A DNA stretch of 64,000 bases, taken from the NCBI RefSeq assembly GCF_000012865.1, contig NC_007503.1, positions 682,001-746,000 on the forward strand, in the 5' to 3' direction. Source of the stretch: Carboxydothermus hydrogenoformans Z-2901 (GTDB lineage Bacteria; Bacillota; Z-2901; Carboxydothermales; Carboxydothermaceae). The number at the start of each line of letters is the position of its first letter. Positions within the stretch are counted from its first letter, which is position 1. Positions 7,258 to 15,723 of this stretch are shown piece by piece. A model generated the notes under the pieces. The model ran no database searches, was not told the origin of the DNA, and worked only from the letters and a program-made list of their open reading frames with translations. The position numbers and the translations under genes are program-made.

Positions 7258-8340
7258 TTAATATCTATCCCGCTTGTTAAGCCATTCGGACCTATGGTCT
7301 GCACAGAGGGTAGTGTTTTCGGTGGGACCGTAGAGAATGGGGTACATTAAGCAGGTTGGCTGCGTGCAATGGTTATTTCCATCGGTGGGTGACCACTGGG
7401 CCAGACCGTAATTATGTCCCGTTTCGTGACGAACGATTATTCCATTCCAGCTGCTTCCGCTGTCAAAGATTAGTGAGCCAGGTTTGTTAATGTACGCTAT
7501 ACCTAAAGTATTTCCGTAAGTTTGTCCGGAAAAAGCTACCATAAGATCAGCACCGTTGGTGAGACCGACTTCTATTTTAGCTTCATCCAGTAGATCTCCA
7601 GGAGTTATATTATTGGAATTCCAGACATTTTGGGCAACGGAATAGAAATCTATACCAAATTGTTCGTATAGGTAGTCGTCCGCAACTTCAACGGCATAGT
7701 TGGCCCAGTACCTCCAATTTGTACCGTAGCGGGCCCGCCATTCTTCGTCGCACGGCTCATTTATATAAACAGGTATTGAGAAAAGACTAAAAGCTTCGTT
7801 ATTACCGAGGATGGGCGGTTTCATGTTTTTTTCGGGCAGGGAGTCCGGGTCTGGCGGTTGTGGCCCATTGGGATCCGAGGTTACGATGTCAACAAGCAGC
7901 CCGGTTTTTGGGTCAAGATATACCCCGGCCTTTGGATACGCTTCGTTATTACCGAGGATGGGCGGTTTCATGTTTTTTTCGGGCAGGGAGTCCGGGTCCG
8001 GTGGTTGTGGTCCATTGGGATCCGAGGTTACGATGTCAACAAGCAGCCCGGTTTTTGGGTCAAGATATACCCCGGCCTTTGGATACGCTTCGTTATTACC
8101 GAGGATGGGCGGTTTCATGTTTTTTTCAGGCAGGGAGTCCGGGTCCGGTGGTTGTGGTCCATTGGGATCCGAGGTTACGATGCAATAAAGCTGTCCGGTT
8201 TTGGGGTCGGTATATACACCCGGCTTAGATATAACATTCGAAGCCGCTAACGTAACCGGTACGGAAAAGAGAAGAACCCAGGAAAGAAAAGCCGTAGTCA
8301 TAATTCTTTTCAACCTTTTGGCATTTCCCTTGCGAATCAC
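7258..8340 (-). CDS. Secreted metzincin-type metalloprotease with 49-aa tandem repeats
   Basis: A 360-aa secreted protein. A signal peptide (hydrophobic core around residues 17-32, ending VTLAAS) is followed by about three copies of a 49-aa repeat of the pattern GVYxDPKTGxL...SDPNGPQPPDPDSLPEKNMKPPILGNNEA, then a catalytic domain with zinc motif HETGHNYGL (about residue 310) and a downstream CLMYP that could be the Met-turn. That combination suggests a metzincin such as the snapalysin/archaemetzincin-like secreted proteases. I moved the start to GTG at 8340 because a perfect AAGGAGGTGA site (8346-8355) precedes it; the in-frame ATG at 8415 has none. The repeats look like cell-wall or surface spacer units. 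Confidence 0.7.
   Translation of the reverse strand: MIRKGNAKRLKRIMTTAFLSWVLLFSVPVTLAASNVISKPGVYTDPKTGQLYCIVTSDPNGPQPPDPDSLPEKNMKPPILGNNEAYPKAGVYLDPKTGLLVDIVTSDPNGPQPPDPDSLPEKNMKPPILGNNEAYPKAGVYLDPKTGLLVDIVTSDPNGPQPPDPDSLPEKNMKPPILGNNEAFSLFSIPVYINEPCDEEWRARYGTNWRYWANYAVEVADDYLYEQFGIDFYSVAQNVWNSNNITPGDLLDEAKIEVGLTNGADLMVAFSGQTYGNTLGIAYINKPGSLIFDSGSSWNGIIVRHETGHNYGLAQWSPTDGNNHCTQPTCLMYPILYGPTENTTLCADHRSEWLNKRDRY
7794..8234 (-). repeat. Three in-frame 147-bp tandem repeats
   Basis: Units begin at 7794, 7941 and 8088, exactly 147 bp (49 codons) apart, and differ by only a few bases over most of their length; the third copy, which is N-terminal in the protein, diverges near its end. The low divergence points to recent duplication or gene conversion. 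All three plus-strand frames are open here only because of the repeats. Confidence 0.95.
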
Positions 8341-8479
8341 AGGTTTCACCTCCTTCCCCCAAGTTCTATAGACCATTGGGCAAGCTGCGAGTGGGTCTGC
8401 CTCAATTGACTCCATAGCATTTATCTTAATTCCGAACTTTATCTACCAATATTGCTTATTAATACTTTTTCTTAGTAAA

Positions 8480-8507
8480 ATTGTAGCAGCTAGCAAAAAA
8501 ATGTAAA
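8480..8507 (-). promoter_or_regulatory. Sigma-A-type promoter of the metalloprotease gene
   Basis: On the minus strand TTTACA (8507-8502), a 16-nt spacer and TACAAT (8485-8480). It would give a leader of about 130 nt. The rest of the 8341-8634 gap shows only a nested inverted repeat (ATCCAG/CTGGAT near 8572-8616) of unknown meaning. Confidence 0.5.
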
Positions 8508-8634
8508 GAGTATTTTTTGTAACTTTTTATCAAATTGTCGGAATAAAAGGGGTAAAAAAATTTGTACGGTATCCAGCGCGGCAAAGGGGAAATTTATGCC
8601 GGGGGTAACCTCTGGATTTTAACCACTATAAGCT

Positions 8635-8668
8635 AAAGAGGCCGTAAGCTTTTGCCTACGGCCTCTTT
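8635..8668 (-). terminator. Terminator of the pst operon
   Basis: A perfect 12-bp stem AAAGAGGCCGTA/TACGGCCTCTTT with a 10-nt loop directly after the pstA stop codon region. It indicates that the operon ends with pstA. Confidence 0.85.
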
Positions 8669-8669
8669 C

Positions 8670-9527
8670 CTAATTTAACTTTACCTTTTTTTCATAACGT
8701 TTTGTTGGAATTACCAGCAAAAGGTTAAAAATCAGTACCAAAATTAAAAGCAAAGCGGCGCTGCCATCGGCAATGCGGGTGGCATCGGGAATTAGTCCTT
8801 CGGAATTAACATACCAGAGGTGGACGGCCAGAGTTTCACCGGAAGCAAAGGGGTTTAAGTCGAACATAAAGCGGGAAACGGTGGTACCCGCAGTAAAAAT
8901 CAAAATAGCTGACTCGCCAATGGCCCTTCCAGCTACCAGAGTTACCCCGGTAATGATGCGGGGTAAGGCTGCAGGGAGTACGACCCGGAAAAGGGTTTGA
9001 CTTTTTGTTGCGCCCAGGGCCAGGCTTGCCATGCGGTACGATTTGGGAACTGCGCGTACAGCTTCTTCGGTAACCCTTATTAGTACCGGTAAATTTAAAA
9101 GGGATAAAGTTAAAGCGCCACCGATAATTGTAAATCCAAGCCCCAGGAAATTCACAAAAATGATCATGCCAAAAAGTCCAAAGACGATGGAAGGGACGGT
9201 CGCTAACATTTCAGTACTGGTTCGGATAATATTAACTACCCTACCAGGCTTAGCATATTCGGCCAGCCAGATGCCTGCTCCCAGGCCTACGGGCAAAGAA
9301 AAAGCAAGAGAAAGCACCAAAATATAAAAGGTGTTAAATAGTTCAGGCCCCACACCTCCCCCTGCTTCCATCTCGGAGGGAGGACCGAAAATAAAGGAAG
9401 GGGTTAAAACCGGCAATCCGCGTTTTAAAATGTAAAAAATAAAGGATATAAGAATACCAAGAATGGTGAGGCCCGCCAATGTTAATAAAGTAGTAGCCAG
9501 CTTATCGATAAATTTATTTTTTTTCAA
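8670..9527 (-). CDS. pstA: Phosphate ABC transporter permease PstA
   Basis: A 285-aa inner-membrane permease with six predicted helices and the ABC-permease EAA loop EEAVRAVPKSYRMASLALGATK. The N-terminal pairing region and the segment TVPSIVFGLFG are typical of PstA. It forms the high-affinity phosphate channel together with PstC. It overlaps pstC by 4 nt, so translation is coupled. The usual next gene, the ATPase pstB, is absent: a strong terminator follows at once. Confidence 0.92.
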   Translation of the reverse strand: MKKNKFIDKLATTLLTLAGLTILGILISFIFYILKRGLPVLTPSFIFGPPSEMEAGGGVGPELFNTFYILVLSLAFSLPVGLGAGIWLAEYAKPGRVVNIIRTSTEMLATVPSIVFGLFGMIIFVNFLGLGFTIIGGALTLSLLNLPVLIRVTEEAVRAVPKSYRMASLALGATKSQTLFRVVLPAALPRIITGVTLVAGRAIGESAILIFTAGTTVSRFMFDLNPFASGETLAVHLWYVNSEGLIPDATRIADGSAALLLILVLIFNLLLVIPTKRYEKKVKLN

Positions 9528-10420
9528 TGGCCTTCCTCCTTGGATGCGGTAAATTTTCGCACTAATAAAATTAAACCTAACGCAATAAGTAGCAACACAA
9601 AGGCCATTAAAAAGAGAGCATTATTCCATGTGGAATTAAAGGCCGTATTTCCCATTTCCATCACAATTTCCGAAGTCAGGGTGGCAGTAGGTTGAAACAG
9701 GGAACGGGGGAAAAGAGGTGTATTGCCAATAACCATTTGCACGGCCATTGTTTCCCCGATAGCCCTTGCCATTCCTAAAACTAATCCGGTGATAATTCCC
9801 GGCGCTGCTGCCGGCAGGAGAACATGCCAGATGGTCTGCCAGCGGGTTGCCCCCAGGGCATAAGAAGCTTCTTCTAACGACCGGGGGACCGACCGCAGAG
9901 CATCTTCGGCAAGGGATAAAACCGTGGGTAAAATCATTATAGCTAAAATAATTCCGGCTGCCAGCAACCCAAAGCCGTTTTGGTTGGGTGAGATTTGGCG
10001 AATTGCTGGAACAATAATTGTAAGGCCAACCCAACCGTAGACTACTGAAGGAATACCTGCCAGTAAATCTACTACTGTGCGCAAATATCCCGTCAGCCAG
10101 GAAGGAACTATTTTCGCCGAAAACATAGCACCGGCTATACCTAAAGGCCCACCCAGCAGAAGAGCTAAGAGGGTTACGAAAAAGGAACTGCTGATAAACG
10201 TAAGAGCTCCAAACTGGTTTTGGTCGGGAGCCCATTTTGTACTGCCGAAAAACTCCAAAGGACTGACGGCTAAAAAAGTTTTTAACCCCTGTTTACCTAC
10301 AAAAACAACAATAGCTGCTATGGTAAAACAAACTACCATAGCAGTTAGAAAAAAGATATATTGAATTAAAAGCTCTTGCTTTTTTCTAAGCACTACTATA
10401 AACCGCCTTTCTATGTTCAT
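9524..10420 (-). CDS. pstC: Phosphate ABC transporter permease PstC
   Basis: A 298-aa permease with six hydrophobic segments. PstC hallmarks are LLAGIPSVVYGWVGL and the EAA loop EDALRSVPRSLEEASYALGATRWQ. The annotated ATG at 10420 has no ribosome site; GTG at 10393, preceded by AAAGGCGG, gives a start closer to typical PstC proteins and is an alternative. It lies 5 nt after pstS. Confidence 0.92.
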   Translation of the reverse strand: MNIERRFIVVLRKKQELLIQYIFFLTAMVVCFTIAAIVVFVGKQGLKTFLAVSPLEFFGSTKWAPDQNQFGALTFISSSFFVTLLALLLGGPLGIAGAMFSAKIVPSWLTGYLRTVVDLLAGIPSVVYGWVGLTIIVPAIRQISPNQNGFGLLAAGIILAIMILPTVLSLAEDALRSVPRSLEEASYALGATRWQTIWHVLLPAAAPGIITGLVLGMARAIGETMAVQMVIGNTPLFPRSLFQPTATLTSEIVMEMGNTAFNSTWNNALFLMAFVLLLIALGLILLVRKFTASKEEGH

Positions 10421-10425
10421 ACGGT

Positions 10426-11289
10426 TTATTTCATTTTACTTATCGATAAGAAGCCCAATTTTTCCACGTAGTTATTTTGAAATTCATCGCTTAAAACAAA
10501 GTCCAGGAAATCTTTTACCACACCGGTAGGCTCACCTTTCGTATACATGTGTTCATAGGCGTATAAGGTATACTTTTTGTTATAAACGTTTTCGGGAGTG
10601 TACTCTACCCCATTATATTTTAACACTTTTACCGAATTATCGATATATGCTGCATCAATATAGCCAATTGAACCGGGGGTTTGAGAAATTGCTTTTCGCA
10701 CCGCTCCGTTGGAGTCCTGAATTATTGCTTTATCGGTAAATTCTTTGCCATCTAAGACGAGGTCGGTGATTACTTTGCGCGAACCGGAAGATTTTGCCCG
10801 GTGAATAATGGTGATTTTGGCGTCATTGCCGCCAACTTCTTTCCAGTTGGTAATTTTACCGGTAAAGATATCTGCTAACTGTTCTTTAGAAAGGTTATCC
10901 ACCTTAACATCAGGATTGACGATGATCACGAAAGGAGCAACCGCAACTTGATGGTCAACTAAACCTTTACCCGCAGTTTCAGGGTCTTTTTCGGCATCGA
11001 CATCGCTATTGCCGATATCTACCGCACCTGCAATTACCTGTCTGAGTCCTGTAAAAGAGCCTCCTCCAGAAACATTCACGGTAACTTTGGGATTTTTCTC
11101 CATGTACAAGGTAGCTGCTTGTTTGGCTAAAGGCAAAAGGGCGGTAGAACCGGCAAGGGTGATCTTACCTTCCTTGGTAGTTTGCCCGTTTTGCGGGGTA
11201 GCTTGCTCATTTTTTTTAGCACAACCTCCAGCAAAAAGCAAAGCCACCACCAGGATGCTGATAATCGCTACAATTCCATACTTTTTCAT
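10426..11289 (-). CDS. pstS: Phosphate-binding lipoprotein PstS
   Basis: A 287-aa extracytoplasmic phosphate-binding protein. A lipoprotein signal peptide ends in the lipobox LFAGGC (Cys about residue 23). Binding-site segments ITLAGSTALLPLAK, GGGSFTGLRQV and HRAKSSGSRKV (which supplies the Ser/Arg ligands of phosphate) are clear. It captures phosphate at the cell surface and delivers it to PstCA. AGGGAGG lies upstream of the start. Confidence 0.93.
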   Translation of the reverse strand: MKKYGIVAIISILVVALLFAGGCAKKNEQATPQNGQTTKEGKITLAGSTALLPLAKQAATLYMEKNPKVTVNVSGGGSFTGLRQVIAGAVDIGNSDVDAEKDPETAGKGLVDHQVAVAPFVIIVNPDVKVDNLSKEQLADIFTGKITNWKEVGGNDAKITIIHRAKSSGSRKVITDLVLDGKEFTDKAIIQDSNGAVRKAISQTPGSIGYIDAAYIDNSVKVLKYNGVEYTPENVYNKKYTLYAYEHMYTKGEPTGVVKDFLDFVLSDEFQNNYVEKLGFLSISKMK

Positions 11290-11366
11290 CTTTTTTCCTC
11301 CCTGGTTTTAAAATTTTCTTGTCTTTAATATAACCGGTAAATGTTATTTTTTTTCGAGCAGGAAAG

Positions 11367-11393
11367 TTAACAAAAGTTAAAAAAAGGTTAAAG
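11367..11393 (-). promoter_or_regulatory. Candidate Pho box upstream of pstS
   Basis: Three TTAACA-like hexamers (11367, 11377, 11388) repeat every 10-11 bp about 80 bp before pstS. They resemble the direct repeats bound by PhoP in Bacillus, although here they read on the strand opposite to pstS. Phosphate-starvation control is therefore plausible but unproven. Confidence 0.4.
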
Positions 11394-11525
11394 GTATGTT
11401 TAGCGGTCCAGAGTAATTTCCTGAAGCCATAGATTTAGAGCTTTTTCTTTAATGATACATAATTTTTAACCCATTACATAATATAAGCTTGGTATAAAAA
11501 TTAAATTGGGAAAGGGGAAGAAAAA

Positions 11526-12194
11526 ATGTTTAAACACGAAAAAGCTTTATTACATGAAGTGGGAGTTGAAAGACCAAACCCCAATTATGCGGCCATGCTT
11601 CAAGAACAATTAGGGGGTCCTCACGGGGAACTAAAAGCGGCCATGCAATACCTTTCTCAAAGCTTCAGGATCAAAGATCCGGCCCTGAAAGATCTATTCT
11701 TAGACATCGCTGCTGAGGAGTTAAGTCACATGGAAATGGTGGCAGCTACCATTAATCTTTTAAATGGTCATGAGTTAAATGCCAGTAATGCTACCGTTGG
11801 CACGATTGAAGCCCACGTTTTATCAGGGTTAAATCCTGTACTAACTAACGCTTCGGGTGAGCTTTGGACAGCGGCGTATGTTGATGTAACTGGCGACCTT
11901 GCTGCTGATATTCTTTCAAATATTGCCGCTGAACAGCGGGCAAAGGTAGTGTATGAGTACCTGTATCGACAGATAAACGATAAAAAGGTGCGGGAAACGA
12001 TTGATTTTCTCCTGAATCGCGAGGAAGCCCATAATACCCTTTTTCGGGAAGCCTTTAATAAATTACAGGAAACCGGCTCTTTAAAAGACTGGGGCGTCAC
12101 CCAGGATTCAAAATTATACTTTGATTTATCGACACCCGGAAAATACTTTTCACTAAATGCGGCAAATCCGCCGAAATTTGAAAGCCCCCAATAA
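11526..12194 (+). CDS. Manganese catalase / CotJC-like ferritin-fold protein
   Basis: A 222-aa four-helix-bundle protein of the non-haem catalase family. Metal ligands expected for the di-manganese site are visible: E in HGELKAAMQY (about 35), E and H in EELSHMEM (about 66/69), E in AAEQRAKVVYEY (about 137) and E/H in NREEAHN. At 222 aa it is shorter than typical Mn catalases and close to spore-coat CotJC proteins. It should detoxify hydrogen peroxide in this anaerobe. A good ribosome site precedes the ATG. It stands alone, with its own terminator. Confidence 0.85.
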   Translation: MFKHEKALLHEVGVERPNPNYAAMLQEQLGGPHGELKAAMQYLSQSFRIKDPALKDLFLDIAAEELSHMEMVAATINLLNGHELNASNATVGTIEAHVLSGLNPVLTNASGELWTAAYVDVTGDLAADILSNIAAEQRAKVVYEYLYRQINDKKVRETIDFLLNREEAHNTLFREAFNKLQETGSLKDWGVTQDSKLYFDLSTPGKYFSLNAANPPKFESPQ

Positions 12195-12201
12195 TTCAAT
12201 G

Positions 12202-12236
12202 AAACTACTCTCCCTGTAATAGGGGGGAGTAGTTTT
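12202..12236 (+). terminator. Terminator of the Mn-catalase gene
   Basis: A long stem AAACTACTC.../...GAGTAGTTT with a TTTT tail, 8 nt after the stop codon; it can work in both directions. Confidence 0.75.
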
Positions 12237-12278
12237 ATAAAAATGAAATATTAAACAAAATAATATGAAAATTTAGAC

Positions 12279-12361
12279 TTTACAAACAATTTCTCGTGTT
12301 TTATAATTAGAGAAAAGCAATTAAGCTAAACATTTTACCGGGAGAAAATCCCGGTTTTTTT
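12279..12361 (+). promoter_or_regulatory. Strong promoter closely followed by an intrinsic terminator (attenuator or small RNA)
   Basis: TTTACA (12279) - 17 nt - TATAAT (12302) is a near-consensus promoter. Only about 25 nt beyond the predicted start lies a 7-bp stem ACCGGGA/TCCCGGT with a 5-nt loop and a run of seven T (12337-12361). A transcript from here would be about 50 nt unless it reads through into glpX at 12445. A second weaker -10 (TACAAT near 12387) lies closer to glpX. Confidence 0.5.
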
Positions 12362-12444
12362 ATTTCTAAAAGCAGTAAATATGATACAATAATTAATGTG
12401 TGATGCCGAAAAAAGTTACATAATTTTTAAAGGAGGACTTTTAA

Positions 12445-13428
12445 ATGGAGATGGAGAGAAAGCTATCCTTGGAATTTGCCCGGGTAACGGAAGCGGCGGC
12501 GGTAGCTTCTGCCCGCTGGATGGGCCGGGGGGATAAGCATAAGGCTGACCAGGCCGCTACTGAAGCAATGCGGGCGGTTTTTGATACCATAGATATTCGC
12601 GGTGAAGTGGTTATCGGCGAAGGGGAAATGGATGAAGCGCCGATGCTTTACATCGGGGAAAAATTAGGTACCGGTTATGGCCCGGCTTTAGATATTGCCG
12701 TTGATCCTCTGGAAGGGACCAATCTTGTCGCCAAAGGTTTAAATGGCGCCATTGCGGTGGTGGCTGCTGCTCCCAAGGGGTGTCTTTTAAACGCTCCCGA
12801 TATGTACATGGAAAAAATTGCCGTTGGTCCGGCAGCAGCGGGTAAAATCCACCTTGATGCTCCCGTTAAAGATAACCTGAGGATAGTTGCCGAAAGTCTG
12901 AAAAAATCGGTAGCCGATTTAACGGTGGTGATTTTGGATCGCCCCCGCCACGAAAAAATAATTAAAGAAGTGCGGGAGGCGGGAGCCAGAATAATGCTGA
13001 TCTCCGATGGAGATGTTTCACCGGCTATAGCCTGTGCTTTTGAGGATTCCGGGGTGGATATGATGATTGGTATTGGTGGAGCCCCGGAGGGAGTTTTAGC
13101 TGCCGCTGCTTTAAAATGTCTGGGCGGAGAGCTGATGGGGAGGCTTGTGCCGGAAGATGATGAGCAGATGGAACGGTGCCGGAAAATGGGTCTTGCTGAT
13201 CCCCGGCAAATTTTAACGTTAGATGATTTGGTAAAGAGCGATGATGTCATTTTTGCGGCTACCGGAATCACCAACAGTAACCTTTTAAAAGGCGTGCGGT
13301 TTACGGCCAATGGAGCGGCCACTCATACGTTAGTTGTTCGGGGGAAAACCGGTACCGTTAGGTTTATTGAAGCCTTGCACCGTTTCGATAAGAAGCCAAT
13401 ATATAATTTAATAGGTTTGAATGTTTAA
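12445..13428 (+). CDS. glpX: Class II fructose-1,6-bisphosphatase
   Basis: A 327-aa GlpX-type phosphatase, which converts fructose 1,6-bisphosphate to fructose 6-phosphate in gluconeogenesis. Key segments are [33 protein letters not shown] (metal-binding Glu), [11 protein letters not shown] (the DPLEGT lithium-sensitive phosphatase motif) and [15 protein letters not shown]. The length matches the family. AAAGGAGGA precedes the ATG. Confidence 0.95.
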   Translation: MEMERKLSLEFARVTEAAAVASARWMGRGDKHKADQAATEAMRAVFDTIDIRGEVVIGEGEMDEAPMLYIGEKLGTGYGPALDIAVDPLEGTNLVAKGLNGAIAVVAAAPKGCLLNAPDMYMEKIAVGPAAAGKIHLDAPVKDNLRIVAESLKKSVADLTVVILDRPRHEKIIKEVREAGARIMLISDGDVSPAIACAFEDSGVDMMIGIGGAPEGVLAAAALKCLGGELMGRLVPEDDEQMERCRKMGLADPRQILTLDDLVKSDDVIFAATGITNSNLLKGVRFTANGAATHTLVVRGKTGTVRFIEALHRFDKKPIYNLIGLNV

Positions 13429-13503
13429 AGAATAAAAAATAAAATTTTAAATTTTAAAAGTAGCTTTCTTGAATAAGCTTTATAAGGTTTACACCGAGCA
13501 AAT

Positions 13504-13540
13504 AAAAGCAGGGGCTTTTTAAGCGAAGTCCCTGCTTTTT
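13504..13540 (+). terminator. Terminator between glpX and the sigma-54 regulator
   Basis: A 10-bp stem AAAAGCAGGG/CCCTGCTTTT with an inner GCTT/AAGC pair and a T run. A near-copy of the stem lies after the AOR gene at 17525. Confidence 0.75.
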
Positions 13541-13584
13541 GTAAAGGAGAGTAAAAAATATTACAAGCGGGGGAGTATGGAAGA

Positions 13585-15426
13585 ATGAATGAGCAATGGC
13601 GGCGTTTTATTTCAGGGGAAGACCCTGTAAGCAGCGTAGATCCGCTAATCTTGCGTTCCTGGAAGAGGTGTAGAGAAAAAGTAGTTGATTACCAAAGAGT
13701 TATTAATAACGATATACTTCCTGCACCGCTTTTACGAGAACGCTGGCAAAAGCAGGAAGAATTACTGAAAGCAGCAGAACAGGTATTGCCCCATATCTAC
13801 CGCTTACTGCAGGGCCAAAACTATATGGTTATACTTTGCGATTCTGAGGGATATATTTTAAAAGCAATAGGCGATCCCCCGTTTCTGAATAAAGCTCAGA
13901 AAGTGTACTTATCGCCTGGGGCTAACTGGCGGGAAGATATTAAAGGAACCAACGCCATTGGTACTTCTATTTCTGAAGGTACGGCTGTTAAAGTTTTAGG
14001 CTGGGAACATTATGTCCAGGAAAACCATTTTTTAAATTGCTGGGCTGCACCGGTGTACAATTCTGAAGGAAAGATGGTAGGGGTGTTGGACATATCCGGG
14101 GAAAACGGAAGGAGTGACAACCGTCTTTTAGAAATTGCCCTCATGGGGGCCAAAATAATTGAGCAAAATCTCTTATTGCAAGAATTGCAGAAAAAGGTTG
14201 TTATTAGCCAGCAAGGGCTTCAACTGGCAGGTAAGATGCTGCAGGAAGGGGTTATTGTTATTGATAACCAAGGGATAATTACCGAGATAAACCAAAAGGG
14301 CGCCCAGATTTTGGGCAAACGGCGAGAGGAAGTTATAGGTAATTTGATAAGTGATGTTTTGGGTAGTGCTAAAAGCTTCTCGCTTAGCCCAAAGGAAGAA
14401 AAGTTCCAAATTAATGCAGGGCTTGGGGAGAAAATTGGTGACAAGAGGTTTGATACCGTTTATGCACTGAACCGGGCTGGGCAAAATGTGATTGAACAAC
14501 ATAGATGGGTCGGCAACAGTACCAAATCGAAACAGGTGTTAGAAATAGTAGCAAAAGCAGCTGCAGTTAATTTGTCGGTGCTGCTACAGGGAGAGAGCGG
14601 TACGGGAAAAGAGGTAATTGCCCGCTATATTCATCAGCTCAGCGACCGGAAGAATGGTCCGTTTATTGCCATAAATTGTGCTGCTTTGCCGCCTAATTTA
14701 ATTGAAAGCGAGCTTTTCGGTTACGTTGAAGGAGCTTTTACAGGTGCTAAAAAAGGTGGACAGCCCGGGAAGTTTGAACTTGCTAATGGTGGTACGATCT
14801 TTTTAGACGAAATCAGCGATATGCCATTGAATGTTCAAGCAGCGTTATTACGTGTACTTCAGGAACGGGAAGTTTGTCGTATCGGAGATAATAAAGTTAG
14901 AAAAATTGATGTTAGGGTCATTGCCGCAACTCAAAAAGATTTGCAGCAGTTAGTCAATGATGGGTTATTTCGTTTAGATTTATATTACCGCTTAAAAGTC
15001 ATTACCATAAACTTACCGCCACTGCGTGAACGGAAGGAAGATTTGTATGAGCTGGTACCCTATTTTGTTAACAAAGCTTGTCAAAGTATGGGTAAACCGC
15101 TTTTGAGTGTGGACCGAGAAATTTACTCTTATTTCCTTGCATACCACTGGCCGGGAAATGTGAGAGAGCTCGAAAACTGTATTTACAGTATGGTGGCATT
15201 AGCTACCGGTTCGCAGCTCACAGTTGCCGATTTGCCGGTAGAATTGCGCCAGAATTTGGAATCTGTTCAAGCTGATAGTAGTTCACTTTTGGAGCAAAAG
15301 ACCAAGCTTGCGATACTGGAAGCGTTAAAACAAACAAATGGGAAAATTGCTCCGGCTGCTCGATTGTTGGGAATGGGGCGGACCACACTGTACCGCAAGC
15401 TGAAAAAATATAACCTGCTCAAATAG
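13585..15426 (+). CDS. Sigma-54-dependent transcriptional activator (GAF-PAS-AAA+-Fis HTH)
   Basis: A 613-aa enhancer-binding protein of the AcoR type. It has an N-terminal GAF-like sensor (about 60-190, with the segment [15 protein letters not shown]), a PAS domain (about 215-290), an AAA+ domain with Walker A GESGTGKE, the sigma-54 contact loop GAFTGAKK and Walker [10 protein letters not shown], and a C-terminal Fis-type helix-turn-helix ([20 protein letters not shown]). It activates RNA polymerase-sigma54 by ATP hydrolysis. It lies directly upstream of a sigma-54 promoter and enhancer palindrome for the AOR gene, so it probably controls that gene in response to a small ligand, perhaps an aldehyde or its precursor; the ligand is unknown. 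Confidence 0.93.
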   Translation: MNEQWRRFISGEDPVSSVDPLILRSWKRCREKVVDYQRVINNDILPAPLLRERWQKQEELLKAAEQVLPHIYRLLQGQNYMVILCDSEGYILKAIGDPPFLNKAQKVYLSPGANWREDIKGTNAIGTSISEGTAVKVLGWEHYVQENHFLNCWAAPVYNSEGKMVGVLDISGENGRSDNRLLEIALMGAKIIEQNLLLQELQKKVVISQQGLQLAGKMLQEGVIVIDNQGIITEINQKGAQILGKRREEVIGNLISDVLGSAKSFSLSPKEEKFQINAGLGEKIGDKRFDTVYALNRAGQNVIEQHRWVGNSTKSKQVLEIVAKAAAVNLSVLLQGESGTGKEVIARYIHQLSDRKNGPFIAINCAALPPNLIESELFGYVEGAFTGAKKGGQPGKFELANGGTIFLDEISDMPLNVQAALLRVLQEREVCRIGDNKVRKIDVRVIAATQKDLQQLVNDGLFRLDLYYRLKVITINLPPLRERKEDLYELVPYFVNKACQSMGKPLLSVDREIYSYFLAYHWPGNVRELENCIYSMVALATGSQLTVADLPVELRQNLESVQADSSSLLEQKTKLAILEALKQTNGKIAPAARLLGMGRTTLYRKLKKYNLLK

Positions 15427-15443
15427 AAACAGTTTGTTGGGAC

Positions 15444-15468
15444 AAAATGTTTCAGAAAGGAACATTTT
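15444..15468 (+). promoter_or_regulatory. Enhancer palindrome (upstream activator site) for the AOR gene
   Basis: Inverted repeat AAAATGTTTC - AGAAA - GGAACATTTT, 80 bp upstream of the -24/-12 promoter. Distance and symmetry are typical of a binding site for the adjacent sigma-54 activator. Confidence 0.65.
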
Positions 15469-15523
15469 ATTTTGTATTTTTCGGAAAGCTGTAAATTTTT
15501 ATACTTTATAAATATCTGAAAAT

Positions 15524-15539
15524 TGGCATAGATTTTGCA
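15524..15539 (+). promoter_or_regulatory. Sigma-54 (-24/-12) promoter of the AOR gene
   Basis: TGGCA - 6 nt - TTGCA, the exact geometry of sigma-54 promoters. Transcription would start near 15551, leaving a leader of about 170 nt before the AOR start. Confidence 0.8.
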
Positions 15540-15586
15540 ATTATACTAAGTTGCTAACACAACCACAAAAATTTAGGAGAGGAGGA

Positions 15587-15649
15587 ATGAGAGTCTCGGG
15601 AGAAACTCCTCAAATTAGTAATAATTTTTTTAAAAAATCTTTTTTTTAA
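15587..15649 (+). CDS. Possible 20-aa leader peptide in the AOR 5' region
   Basis: ATG at 15587 follows a strong GGAGAGGAGG site and opens a 20-codon frame (MRVSGETPQISNNFFKKSFF) that ends in the A/T-rich stretch. A GAGGAG/CTCCTC hairpin could fold over its start. It lies between the sigma-54 promoter and the AOR gene. It may be a regulatory leader or a chance ORF after an extra ribosome site; nothing in the sequence decides this. Confidence 0.3.
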   Translation: MRVSGETPQISNNFFKKSFF

Positions 15650-15723
15650 AAAAATCTTGAACTTAACTTTATGGTCAATTATAGTTAGAGTAGAAAGTAT
15701 TTTATTTTACAAGGAGGGTTTTT

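Noticed and set aside
7811-8250. Three long plus-strand ORFs
   Set aside because: They arise from the 147-bp repeats of the minus-strand protease gene.
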